Part shown: positions 10,473-20,267 of the stretch, one piece after another
Layout of the letters: the number at the start of each line of letters is the position of its first letter
How positions within the stretch are numbered: the first letter of the stretch is position 1
Assembly (NCBI GenBank): GCA_947579605.1
Contig: OX388306.1
Location: forward strand, 5,580,001 to 5,644,000
Source: Athripsodes cinereus
Lineage: Eukaryota; Arthropoda; Insecta; Trichoptera; Leptoceridae
DNA: 64,000 nt
Direction of reading: 5' to 3'
Position numbers and translations under genes: made by a program
Notes under the pieces: model-generated
Databases searched by the model: none
Told to the model about the DNA's origin: nothing
What the model saw: only the letters and a program-made list of their open reading frames with translations

Positions 10473-11363
10473 TAGAGTTGGGAATAACGGCTCTTTGAAA
10501 ATAATGGAACGTAAGCGACTGTTATTTATTTATATTCTGTTATTAGAAAAGCTACCGTTATCACCCCCCCATAAAAAAAAAAAATATATCCTGGTTGTGT
10601 TCAAAAATATTTTTTATCTGGCAACGAACAATAAAAAGATACGCAAGATTAAACGCGCAAATAAAAAAAGAAGTCATTTTAGATCTTAAACTCAGCGATG
10701 AGGTTTGTCCCCCATCCTGACTGTCTTATTTTTTTTGTCTGTCAACTTTTCTAATAATATATAAATAGTTATAATTAATAGAATAAAATAATCTTTTTTA
10801 ATTACATCAATAATAAAATTAATATAGTGAAAGATTTTTTACTATATTAATTAGATTAAAAGTTTTTAATTTAATTTTATGAAAAATAAACATGTAAAAT
10901 CATGTGGATATAGTCCTTTGACCACTCAGGTGATAAAAGGGTTATGAATAATTATCTACCCGTATCTCGAACTCATTCTACTTTTGTGTCAATCAACAGA
11001 TGTCCGTAGTAGTACCGTTTTGAGGCGAAAAAAAGAACGCGTTCCTTTTCAAATAATACCTAAATATTATTTTCCATACTAAAATGTATCGCCGCGTGAT
11101 TTGTAACGTCATCGGGAATACCTAAACGGTCGTCCATAGTAAAATGTATGGCGGCGTGATAAGTAACACTATTATTAATACCCAAATGATTTTCCATACA
11201 AAATTTGATATCTGTGATGATTCACGTCGTTCGGAACGAAGTAGCGGTTCGTCGTCAGAAATCACTCGATAATAGTGTGATGTGATATATCGATATTCTG
11301 CTACCAAGCTCCGTAAAAATAATTTAATATATCACGCGTTCCTCGTTATAACGACCAACTCTA
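10473..11363. mobile_element. hAT-type non-autonomous element, 891 bp
   Basis: The ends are TAGAGTTGGGAATAACGG and the inverse of TAGAGTTGGTCGTTATAACG. The direct repeat ATATGAAT flanks both sides (10465-10472 and 11364-11371). There is no transposase frame. Inside are a relic of the TAGA-tail short repeat (about 10676-10745, plus) and three tandem units at 11054-11218. The 8-bp duplication and TAGAG-type ends fit hAT. Confidence 0.85.
11054..11218. repeat. Three imperfect tandem units of about 60 bp
   Basis: Each unit follows the pattern AATACCTAAAY, TTTTCCATACTAAAATGTAT, CGCCGCGTGAT and GTAAC. Unit 2 (from about 11116) reads TCGTCCATAGTAAAATGTAT. Unit 3 (from about 11178) is degraded. They lie subterminally in the hAT element and may be transposase-binding repeats (inference). 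Confidence 0.7.
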
Positions 11364-11401
11364 ATATGAATCCAAAATGTAACATCAGATTTTAGAAAAA
11401 T

Positions 11402-11690
11402 CACTTCAACATATCGTCGGTTAAATAGAAAAGTGACATAATTCAAAAAGAAAAAAATTGAGAGTACATTCATTTAAAGTTTTATATTTTATTAATTAAT
11501 ATATTTTAACTATAATTTCACATTAACATATCGTCAATTAAATGTTAATGTGGAGATATTTTATGTGAAATTATAGAAAAATATGTTAATTAATAAAATA
11601 AAAAAAATTAAATGCACGTACTGTAAAATTTGTTCATTTTGAATTATGTCACTTTTATATTTAAACGACAATATTTAATTGTAACATTTT
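11402..11690. mobile_element. Fold-back (long inverted repeat) element
   Basis: Two imperfect arms of about 110-130 bp read inward. The left arm has AAAGTGACATAATTCAAAA, TTTTATTAATTAA and CTATAATTTCACAT. The right arm is its inverse. The centre repeats ACATATCGTCAATTAAATG, a word also found at the outer edge. No coding sequence or clear target duplication was seen. Confidence 0.65.
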
Positions 11691-11796
11691 ATAATATATC
11701 ACTAATTCCACTATAATATAATTTCAATCTTCATATTCTAATGTAAAAAAGTGACAAGTTTTATTATTCTGTTATTACAAATAATAAAATAATGTA

Positions 11797-11802
11797 TTTA
11801 TT
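11797..11802 (-). promoter_or_regulatory. Candidate polyadenylation signal of F8A/HAP40 gene
   Basis: AATAAA on the minus strand, about 80 bases past the F8A stop codon. Confidence 0.5.
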
Positions 11803-11883
11803 CCCCTTATTTTGGCTCTCCTGTAAAACTACAATTTTGCATATGCGATATTACATTTTGGACATGACAAAATAAATTATGTT

Positions 11884-14800
11884 CTACAGCAATGATTGAT
11901 ACATCGAGACCAGTGCGTGCATGAGATCCATCTGCTCAATATTCAGATAATTTTTAACTTCAGATACTAAGTTAATTAGGCTCTTGACATCATTCATTTT
12001 ACAAGCATATAAGATGGACTGCAGGTGTAAATGTAATTCAGGATGTACTGTGGCATCTGAAAATGAACAAAAAACATATTCATGTTTACGTAACCCTCTC
12101 CTAATTCTGTTTATCTTTTCTCACTTAACCAGCTGGTGTCCTGGGCAACATTCCCAATTTCTCTGTATCATGCTTATCACAATATGTATTAAACATTTTT
12201 GAAAATTGTGTACATAGTTCAACAATATTTTTTTTTATTTGTTCATTTATATTATATAAATTCTTTATGCAACCATCATCGATGTAGAAAGCATCAACTG
12301 TCGTAGTTTATTAATGTTTAATATATATTTTATTTATCCGTATAACGGGTTCAAAAAAATTCACTCAATCTTTATAAATTTATTTTTACTTTATGATGAG
12401 ATATTCAAACATTTTTGATAAAACCTGAGAAAATATTATGCTTTAATTACGTGGTGCCTATTTTCATAAGAAAGAGTAGAAATACATTTACCTGGTTTAA
12501 CATAATTATCCTCATCATTATCTAATGAATATTTCTCAATTATCTTGGCTATGGACTCAGGAATTGTCTTTGGTGAAGGTTGGCATATCAGGTAAAGTAA
12601 TAATATATTTACATCACATCTGAAACCAAAATGCTATTTTTAGAAAGAAAAGTATGGTCATGCCACGTATCACGCAAAATATTATTTAGATATACTAAAG
12701 ATAAACTTTCTGCATTGTGAATCAATAATTGTGAGAGAATAGCGTGGTCCGGGTGGAAAACATTGATACAAAATAGAAACCGTCAGAAAAACGACATTCT
12801 AGGTTTTAAAGAAAAGTAAAAAATTGTCCTGAGATATAATATTGCTGGAGGTTGCCTTAGTATTTATTACCTTTTAGATGAAAAGTAAATAATCAAAATA
12901 TCATGGCATTAAATTACTACTGCTACTCCATCACAGCATATCCCACAAGTGGGATAGCCAGCAGAATCAAATTCCTTTTACAAGTAAATTGTTTACTGCC
13001 AAGAGGTTAAGAAGTATCTTAGAGTTATTTCAAACCAAATTTCATTTAAAAGAAAGGTTAATTTCATTTAAGGGTTAGTTGGAAGACATCGCATCTTAGC
13101 GATAAACTCGCCCTCTGTACATTGAATTGTATAACTGATATTTATATGACACTGTTTTATTTTGTAATATTGTAACCAATGTACAGTGAAGAATAAAATA
13201 AATAAATAAAAGATTATCTACTTATTTATTTTTATAAATAATGCTTATATATTTACCTTTCTGTATGGAATGTGTACGCATGCTCAGTTGAAATTTCTAG
13301 AATATTTTTATATGTCTCAAGTGCTTCTGAATATTTGTCTGTAAAGAAAGATGTATACAATAGTATATTAATTGAGTTTCCAGAGGGATAGTGAAGACTT
13401 ATAAATATAAGAGTGAAAGATCTAAGGTGGTGAATGAAGTTCAGACTTTAAATGGAGAAATTCACTATCGATCAATTCTAGCTTCACCATGAACCATATT
13501 GTGAAAGTGTTTAGAACTATATTGAAGTTTATTCTGATACAAAATTGAATTGACAATTTATGGAAACAAACAAACTTGAGTTTTACCGTATTTATTAATA
13601 TAGTAACCTGCCTTTGATTTACAAAGTGATTGTCAAACATTTGATATCAGTTTGTAAGTCTAAGACAATGGCATTGTAAGTCGAAACCAGGTAACTATTA
13701 TTATAAATACAGTGTAGCTTAAAATAGATCGTTGTTTCTATAAATTAAAATGGAGTTTAACAAAATAAACTTGAACTCAATAAATGAATTGACAATATTT
13801 TGGTAAAATATCATATATAAGATATAAATTATCTACAACTCAGAAGTGATGAGAAATACGTGTATGTTTATTAAGTCCACAAGCTATTTGTGGGAGATGG
13901 TGTGATGGTATAGATAGATGGATAGAGATCTTAATAATTCATTTATTACTTTTTTTATTATTTAATTTGATTGAATTTAAACACTGTGTTTTTCACTTAA
14001 AGTTTTATATATTCTCAAAAGCTTTTCGGACTACGTCCGTCCTCAGATAATTTTTTTTTAAGTTTTAAGTATTTTTTCACTGAGGATGGATGTAATCCGA
14101 AAAGCTTTTGAGAATAAATAATACTTTAAGTGAAAGACACAGTGTTTAAATTTAATCAAACTAAATAATAAATTATAACGAAGTTTCACAATGTTTGCTC
14201 TTCGACAATAAATAAATAATTATATGAAGTAAACACTTAACTTTTTATAAATACACACTTTATTTAATTAACGAGTAGGCAATTGTTTCGTCTTTAACCA
14301 AGACATTATCAATACTAAATTTATAAAAAATAAATTTTTAAGGAATTCAGGATTCTCGGAATTCGCCAACCACCTCATAGAGAACAATCATAACATCAAC
14401 AATAAAAAACCATTTAATATTCTACATAACGGCAATAGTAATTATAGAAGATTAATTTTGAGGGAGACATTAGAAAAACATAAAAACATTAAATAGTTGT
14501 AATAATATAGTTAATAACATAACAGTGCCTAACGCATCACCCATTTTAAAAATATTCCCCTAATAAATTTAGTATTGATAATGTCTTGGTAAAAGACGAA
14601 ACAATTGTCTACTCGTTAATTAAATAAAGTGTGTATTTATAAAAAGTTAAGTGTTTACTTCATACCATTATGGAAAATACGCAAAAAGTTACGGATTATA
14701 TTAAAAATATAATAAATAATTACTTTGTTTGAGATATATTCTAGCTATTTTGGTCAAGCAATTAAGTGTGTGTCCTTTATAATTATTTTCATAGTTATCT

Positions 14801-15780
14801 ATTGCTTGTTGGTAATAGAATATTGCCTCATCATATTTCTCCAGAGTATCCATTTGACAAGCGAGCTCCATGTAAACACAGGCCCTCAGTGGTGACTTCT
14901 CTGGATATTTGCCACACGCCTGCATGTAACAGTTTATCGCTAACTGGAAAAGAACATTATGTTTCTTTTTTATTAAAATGTAGGTAACATTAAAATTGTT
15001 ATTAACTCCTAAATATTTATTCTTCACTTAATTATATGCCATTACCTTTGAAAGAAAGGCAGAGAGTAAAAAACATTGCAAAGTTCTTCAAGAACACAGA
15101 TGTATGTAGCTTTTCAAATCTTTACATAAAGACAAGATGGCTAGTAAGTTTTAATAAATCAAGTTTTTCCAAATTAGCCAGATGATCATAATCTACTAAA
15201 AGTGAATGTATTACCTTTGACTAAGAAAAACTTTGAAAAATTGGAATACATTTTATAAATATTTTTTTGTATATACCTTATACTGGCTGTTTTCTTATAA
15301 GAAATAGTTAATACATTACGCCAATTAAAAATTAGAGTACCTCTAAGTTTTCTCTCCCTGGGCTGATACATTTGAGTGCATTTATTTTTAGTTCTGCTTT
15401 CATAAACTGTCTGGCAGCCAGAAGAAGGTACTCTGCCTCCCCTGCTAAGTTCCCAATAGATCCTTCACATTTGGCAGATTCCAAATAACAGGTTCCTGCA
15501 TATGAAGGCTGTTCAGCTAACTCACACTGTAGAGCGAGTTTACTAAATTCCTCAGTTGCTTCAGATACGTTTGGTTTGCGCATGAATCGCCTAAATATGA
15601 TTATAAATAAAACTTTCATAAGATTCCTTTGCCTATATAGATAAGAGTGCTATGAGAAGTTAGTAAAATGATAAGATATTTCTTATAAATAAAATAAATA
15701 AGTGTTTATTCTTACTTTCTCAATTTGTTTTCAATAGCGTTAAACTTTTCGAAAAAGTCGACACCCAGATCTGTAGACAT
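11884..15780 (-). CDS. F8A: F8A/HAP40 (40-kDa huntingtin-associated protein), six exons
   Basis: Exons on the minus strand are 15780-15716, 15590-15341, 14943-14724, 13338-13257, 12619-12492 and 12056-11884. All introns are GT-AG, and the sum is 918 nt (305 residues plus stop). Key blocks are FFEKFNAIENKLR-KRFMRKPNVSEATEEF (exons 1-2), ACGKYPEKSPLRACVYMELA (exon 3), NKYSEALETYKNILEISTEH (exon 4), CDVNILLLYLICQPSP (exon 5) and VHPELHLHLQSILYACKMND ... HALVSMYQSLL (exon 6). The order and spacing match the F8A family, including the NKLKKRFLRKPNVAEA signature. The protein is an all-helical TPR-like repeat protein that packs against huntingtin and is linked to Rab5 endosomes (established for the family). 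Human F8A is longer because of low-complexity inserts. Intron 3 (1385 bp) carries two Penelope-like insertions and SINE/LINE relics. Reading phases agree at every junction. Confidence 0.93.
12915..12975 (-). repeat. TAGA-tail short repeat, 3' part
   Basis: The plus strand reads CCATCACAGCATATCCCACA, GTGGGATAGCCAGCAGA, the inverse of the 3' end of the short repeat family seen whole at 40305-40560. It lies in F8A intron 4. Confidence 0.7.
13073..13209 (+). mobile_element. LINE 3'-end copy (family A)
   Basis: GGTTAGTTGGAAGACATCGC, then GCGATAAACTCGCCCTCTGT, ACATTGAATTGTATAAC and AATGTACAGTGAAGAATAAA, followed by an AATA tail. This is a 5'-truncated LINE end in F8A intron 4, the uninterrupted equivalent of 6133-6715. 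Confidence 0.8.
13880..13935 (+). repeat. TAGA-tail short repeat, 3' end only
   Basis: GCTATTTGTGGGAGATGGTG, TGATGGTATAGATAGATGGA. This matches the terminal block and tail of the short repeat family. F8A intron 3. Confidence 0.6.
13957..14170 (+). mobile_element. Penelope-like terminus, inverted repeat with hammerhead-like motifs
   Basis: Two arms (13957-14047 and 14083-14170) mirror each other: GAATTTAAACACTGTGT, CACTTAAAG, TTCTCAAAAGCTTTTCGGA. Each arm carries a hammerhead-like core. The right arm has CTGAGGA (14080-14086), stem II GGAT-GTA-ATCC and GAAA (14099-14102). The left arm has the inverse with GGAC-GTA-GTCC. Inverted termini with hammerhead motifs are typical of Penelope-like elements (established), and assignment here is inference. 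F8A intron 3. Confidence 0.65.
14074..14114 (+). ncRNA. Hammerhead ribozyme-like motif (C3-G8 class)
   Basis: Stem I pairs TTTTCA (14074-14079) with TGAGAA (14109-14114), six pairs with one G-U. The core CTGAGGA is followed by one extra T, then stem II GGAT/ATCC with loop GTA, then GAAA. Stem III is the self-complementary AAGCTT, so only a dimer could close it well. The predicted cut is after T14108 (UUU triplet). Activity is untested. Confidence 0.6.
14344..14496 (+). pseudogene. Possible Penelope-like GIY-YIG endonuclease C-terminal remnant
   Basis: The open plus frame reads GFSEFANHLIENNHNI, then PFNILHNGNSNYRRLILRET and LEKHKNIK-stop. The pattern of A.H..E..H followed by ILH and RR/R.I.E..E resembles the C-terminal region of the endonuclease of Penelope-like retroelements. 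About 50 codons remain. There is no RT in the window that it could belong to. Identity is inference from the pattern plus the flanking inverted termini. Confidence 0.6.
14571..14613 (+). ncRNA. Hammerhead ribozyme-like motif (U3-A8 class), best candidate
   Basis: Stem I AGTA/TACT (14571-14574 with 14610-14613). The core TTGATAA (14575-14581) stands where CTGATGA is expected. One extra T follows, then stem II GTCTT/AAGAC (14583-14587 with 14593-14597, loop GGTAA) and GAAA. Stem III is ACAATTGT (self-complementary), and the cut triplet is a canonical GTC with C17 at 14609. The left-arm inverse copy has C in place of the U16.1 base. Confidence 0.6.
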
Positions 15781-16740
15781 CTTGTAAGATTAATAAGTAA
15801 ATATTGATTTGATAACAAGACTATTGACGGTCCTATTTTATCCCTTGAATATGATTTTATATTAAAATAAACTCTGATTTAATAATATGTACAAAATCGT
15901 GTTGACATTTATATCAACCAGCAATAATGACAGTTGTCAAATGAATCCAAAGACCATAGATTAATATATTATTCCAAAGACGTATAAGAACTAGACTGTT
16001 CACTTTCGATCAAAATAGAAAGAAAAATAATAATATGCTTTCCGTCATGACTGTAATGTTTTTATTTCTGTGAAAAAACAAAGCGTACTACGTGAAGCAG
16101 CAATTTTTATAAGCGGTTCTATGAATTAGAAAAGTCTCTTGAAATGTTCGCAGAAAAATCATTTAATAACTAATAGGACTTTTATTTTTATAAAACCGGC
16201 AGTTAGTGTTGTCTACTTTAGTATATTTATTATTCTATGGTTGTCTTTTGTTAAATGTGCTATATCTATGTCATAGATTTTTATATATAATACCTAGATG
16301 GAGTATTCGTATGTATTTTCATTGTAATAAAGACAGATCGGTTGGCGAAAAGAAGTGTGGTAAATCGCTTAAAACGTCGACAAGAACTTCAAAAAATGTC
16401 CAATTAAGTTTTTATTACTGTAAAAATTACATATTTTTGTAAAAATGCGAGAAATACTCCATAAAATGTAGGAAACACTACAGGCTTTCGCCAACCGTTC
16501 TGTAAAAATTAGTAGATTTTTTGCCTCACTTTTGTAAACGAGTCAGGGTTCTAGGTTTTGTATGGAATTCTGTGATCTATGTATAGGCTATAGACAAATG
16601 ATTCATTAGTGAATTATTTATGGTTGAGTACTGCCATTTTATTTTATTTCTTCTGACAACATTGTAAAATCTAGCGCTCTTTTCAAAATCCAATTTACCT
16701 TTTATTTATTGCTACTACCACAACTACTATACCAAATCTT
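15781..16740. other. 5' flank of F8A gene; nothing else recognised
   Basis: AT-rich. CGGTTGGCGAAA at about 16339 recurs inverted near 16482, but no target duplication supports a transposon. The open frame at 16206-16442 has no recognisable protein. Confidence 0.4.
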
Positions 16741-16744
16741 GTAA

Positions 16745-17115
16745 ATAGGGTAGTCAGCAGACCAGCCGCATGTTATATACATGTAAGTTGTCCTCTTTAT
16801 GCCAGTAAAAAATAGGACATTCATGAAGAGTGGTTAGATGGAAGAAATCACTTTATAGTGATAATCTCGCCACTGCACATCGTCCTAGTTTCTAAAATTT
16901 TATATTATTTTGTTAACACTGTTATGTAATGATGATGTGCAAAAAGAATAAATAAATAAATAAAAAAAGAGTGGCATACCTCATCGCTGAATTTAAATTG
17001 TAAAATGCCTTTTTTCGAACATCTTTCCTTTGCAGCACATTCTAAAACTTGCGGTAAAGAGTGCAAGACCTATTGTTTGCCGGATGCTCCACGACTTAGT
17101 TATTTATTTCTCTAC
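16745..17115 (-). repeat. TAGA-tail short repeat interrupted by a LINE tail
   Basis: The plus strand reads GGTAGTCAGCAGACCAGCCG and TTGTCCTCTTTATGCC up to about 16830, then resumes with GGCATACCTCATCGCTGAAT and TTTTTCGAACATC after 16966. The break is filled by a LINE 3' end. Confidence 0.75.
16830..16966 (+). mobile_element. LINE 3'-end copy (family B) with likely target duplication
   Basis: GGTTAGATGGAAGAAATCAC, TTTATAGTGATAATCTCGCC, then GATGATGTGCAAAAAGAATA and an AATA tail. AAGAGTGG on the left (about 16826-16833) recurs right after the tail, as expected for a target-site duplication. Confidence 0.75.
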
Positions 17116-17640
17116 TTCTCTATTAGATCTCATAACTTTAATAGTTAGTTATTTTAGAAATTAATGAAGTGTAGTTATTAGATTTGCTGCATTCTTTTAT
17201 TGTAGGTATCAAGCTTCTCCCATAAAAAGATTTTACTTGGAGTTCCATAGATTTTTTTTTCAACTTTCTGGTATTAAATTTGTATTTGGGATTCAAACCC
17301 GTGTAACAAAAAAACCATCTCGTTAGTCCACGATCGTTCAGAAATCGAAAAATATGAGTTAGATTTGTTGCGCAAGCAAAGGTTGATAATACCCATAAAA
17401 AAATTAGGTAATAAGCAAGATATATTGTAAATTCATGGGGAAAACAGAATAATCAACCAAGATTCAAATTGATAAACTCCTCACTTGAGAAAGCCCAAGA
17501 CAGTGGTGTTTGACTACCAGCAATCTTCCATAATATGTTTCAATTTCTGATTATTCTTTGTGAACATTCAAAAAAATTCTCTTGACTCTTGACTTACAAA
17601 ATTATAAGAGGGATTAAAAAAAATACATTCATAGGTATAA
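17116..17640. other. No feature recognised
   Basis: AT-rich sequence between repeats and the Frizzled 3' region. Nothing supported. Confidence 0.4.
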
Positions 17641-17649
17641 TAATCATTT

Positions 17650-17745
17650 TTATTTACATTATTAAAAAAACATAATAAGATATCTTCACAGAAGACGAAA
17701 CAAAATGTCTACAATTTGTAAACGAGTATTCATAATAAAAGACAA
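17650..17745 (+). repeat. Degenerate Penelope-type hammerhead motif
   Basis: CTTCACAGAAG followed by ACGAAACAAAATGTCTACAA resembles the right-arm motif at 14583-14613 (stem II, GAAA, short stem III, GTC|TAC). The 5' core is mutated beyond recognition. It lies in or just beyond the probable 3' UTR of the Frizzled gene, on the opposite strand. Confidence 0.4.
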
Positions 17746-17917
17746 TAATTATAAACTTAAAAACTAAAAAGCTTAAGGCACCATGACATAGAAAATATTA
17801 CAATTTTCTTAACAATAAATAATAAGTTTAGAATCAAACAATATAATAATATATACATAATGAAATATACAATAATTTTTAAAATATAACAGATTAACAA
17901 GTAATTAAAAGAGAATA

Positions 17918-19423
17918 TCACACGCGAGAGACATGTATAGGTCCCCCATTAAAGTTTCTTTTGGGTGTTGAGAAAATCACTGGAACCACCTCTGCCCTGT
18001 AAGAGGGCATAGGTTTATTTGGAGCTCTAGTGAATAAAGATCCCCAGATACGGCAAGTTTTACTTGACCACACCCATATTCCCGAGATAACACCGGCTGC
18101 TAAAGTAAGAAATAGTCTTAAGAGTGTTATTTCAACGCCAGCTCCTGTAGAAGGTAATTGTGAGCAGCCAGATTGAAATTGACACTCTAGTGCAGCTAAC
18201 AAAGATATGGAATGCCATTTGGGTTTATTGAAAGATTCGTACAATGTACAACCTATACTACCTAGAGCTGGTATTAAATACAATAACCCAAATACTATCA
18301 ATCTTGACATCAGCCTTTCCAACTTTGATGTAGACCTTCCAGCTGATTTAAAAGCTTTTCTAACTTCTATTAAAGCTGCCCCACCCAAACACGCTACAAT
18401 ACCAGCCGCAAACAGCAAACTCGTATGGGGTATCACAAGAAAAGGTAGTGATGAAGAATCGGCTATCTGGCATAAGCCAGTTAACTCATCAGCTGCTACT
18501 TTACGAAACACCAAAGCAGCTACGGTAAAAATAGCTGGCAAAGCCCAGGCAGCGATATGAAAGTAAGAAGATATGTTTTCAAGAGCTTCGGCAGACCATT
18601 TTTTAGCAGCACTCAAATACCACGACAAAGCTAAGTTCAAGAACCATATACTAGATGACATATTAAAATAATATAGGGTCAAAAACAAAAATGTACAAGG
18701 TGCACTTTCCAGTCCATCTATGGCAACATAACTGTCTTCTCCTTCACCGGAATTTGTGCAACTCAACTTTTTTGTTCCAAAAAAACCGCGGATTATATAA
18801 GCTATGGCCATAATGTGATTGCACATGGCTAGAGATATAATAGGACGCTCAGGATATCTGAATCTTGCGGAGTCAACGAGAAAGGTGAGCAGTGTAAACA
18901 ACGTCGATAAGAAACACAGCCAGGCCCAACCAACAAACCAAGCTTCGGCAAAGTTTTTATCTTCTACATTATAAAAAGCATCCTTGCCACACTTGGGAGC
19001 ACATGTGAACGTTAAAGAATCTCTGGCCCTGGCGAAATTGGGTGGACATTGCGTATTTAATGCACCATCTATAGAATTCTTGGACCATTTAGGGAAATGA
19101 TTTAACCATTTCTTATGATATCCATTCGGCCAAGTGTCTTCGTGACTCGTGTGTTTCTGAGTTTCGGTATTGTTACTTGGTCTTTGCATACAGAGTTCGT
19201 TCCTATCTGAATCTGGGAATCTTGAACAATTGAAGAGTTGAGGCCAGTCAATGTTGAGTGTTTGCATTACAGGAAGACAATCTGAGCGGACTTGTTCGCA
19301 TAGTGAACGACAGCATACGATGCCAGGGATATCTTCTGAACAGAGAGGTGCGAAGACGGAGCATAAAAAGAATCTTATTTGGGCTGAACAGCGAGCTTGC
19401 ACAAGAGGCATGTAGAGTTGAAG
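17918..19423 (-). CDS. Frizzled-family Wnt receptor, large 3' exon (Fz4/9-like)
   Basis: One exon of 501 codons starts at the acceptor TTTCAG|CTTCAACTC (19423) and ends with TGA at 17918-17920. Residues 1-80 are the rear of the cysteine-rich Wnt-binding domain (FFLCSVFAPLC, CCRSLCEQVRSDC, NIDWPQLFNCSRFP) with a conserved NCS glycosylation site. A linker with CPPNF and CAPKCGKD follows. Seven membrane segments begin near residue 162 (AWFVGWAWLCFLSTLFTLLT). DSARFRYPERPI and RKVAADELTGLC are Frizzled signatures. The KTxxxW motif is KTCRIW (455-460), needed for Dishevelled recruitment (established). The tail of 41 residues ends VSRV, a possible PDZ ligand. The DELTGLC and KLERLM blocks point to the Fz4/Fz9/10 group, but I do not fix the paralogue. 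The signal peptide and front of the domain lie in upstream exon(s) not found, probably behind a very long intron. Confidence 0.9.
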   Translation of the reverse strand, partial: LQLYMPLVQARCSAQIRFFLCSVFAPLCSEDIPGIVCCRSLCEQVRSDCLPVMQTLNIDWPQLFNCSRFPDSDRNELCMQRPSNNTETQKHTSHEDTWPNGYHKKWLNHFPKWSKNSIDGALNTQCPPNFARARDSLTFTCAPKCGKDAFYNVEDKNFAEAWFVGWAWLCFLSTLFTLLTFLVDSARFRYPERPIISLAMCNHIMAIAYIIRGFFGTKKLSCTNSGEGEDSYVAIDGLESAPCTFLFLTLYYFNMSSSIWFLNLALSWYLSAAKKWSAEALENISSYFHIAAWALPAIFTVAALVFRKVAADELTGLCQIADSSSLPFLVIPHTSLLFAAGIVACLGGAALIEVRKAFKSAGRSTSKLERLMSRLIVFGLLYLIPALGSIGCTLYESFNKPKWHSISLLAALECQFQSGCSQLPSTGAGVEITLLRLFLTLAAGVISGIWVWSSKTCRIWGSLFTRAPNKPMPSYRAEVVPVIFSTPKRNFNGGPIHVSRV

Positions 19424-20265
19424 CTGAAACAAAGAGAAAAAAAAACAATTAGTAAACGGTTTATTTACATTAGCGGCTTATGTTTGGATTTCCTTATCGG
19501 ACGTTAAATTACTAATCATGACATTATCAATATCATACTGAATTTTAAAAACCTTAAAGTGCAATAAAAGAAGCATCGTGCGCATTGACTTTATCTACAC
19601 ACAAATAATAAAACAGAACGATATTCCGATACAATCATTATTATTCTATGGGTACTTCGAACGCAGCATATCAAAACCAGTTCTTTGAATAGGTACAATA
19701 CATGAATGGGTTAATTTCCGAAATAAAATTTATATTGAATTGATAAGACTTGACTTCACTCTAATGTGTAATCACATTTATATCCATATTAAAGTTTAAT
19801 GTTTTTGAGATTTTTAATTAATACAAAAAACCAGATCTATATTCGACTTAAGCTCGAGTAAATGCAATAAATTGTATCATTTTAATCTCGGTAGATATCA
19901 TTTATTTATTTTTACAAAAAATGTCTTAAGTGGATGAAAATACTTAATTAACAAAACTCGTTAATTCATTATTTTATTAGTGTGTTTGATGAAGGTTTTT
20001 CTGTTTGTTTTTTGTTGTTGTTGTTATTTATAGTTATTAATAATACAAATGTTATGGATGATTTTCATTTGATACGTATAACTATAAAACAAAAGAACCT
20101 CTATTGTTTATTGTTTCTAATATTATTCCTAGGCCCCTATTATGCAGGCACTTGGACTCGTCATACGTAGGTACATATTATAACATACATCACAATCTCA
20201 AATAAATTACCATATTAAAAATAAAACAGCTGATAAAAGCTCTATATGACGACCAAGAAGAAGAT
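19424..20265. other. Intron upstream of Frizzled exon; nothing recognised
   Basis: Pyrimidine-rich acceptor next to the exon, then AT-rich sequence. No upstream Frizzled exon was seen. Confidence 0.4.
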
Positions 20266-20267
20266 AC

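Larger units (their letters stand above)
14223..14664 (+). mobile_element. Penelope-like element, 5'-truncated, with inverted termini
   Basis: Arms of about 102 bp (14223-14324 and 14562-14664) are near-perfect inverses: TATGAAGTAAACACTTAAC and CGAGTAGGCAATTG on the left. The interior keeps the end of a coding frame (14344-14496) that looks like a Penelope GIY-YIG endonuclease C-terminus. The right arm holds a hammerhead-like motif (14571-14613). The layout (an inverted terminal copy on the left, a short coding 3' end and a terminus on the right) is the usual form of truncated Penelope-like insertions. F8A intron 3. Confidence 0.75.

Noticed and set aside
16206..16442. Frame of 78 codons upstream of the F8A gene
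   Set aside because: The front is generic hydrophobic sequence and the back is K/S-rich. No family resemblance and no supporting signals.
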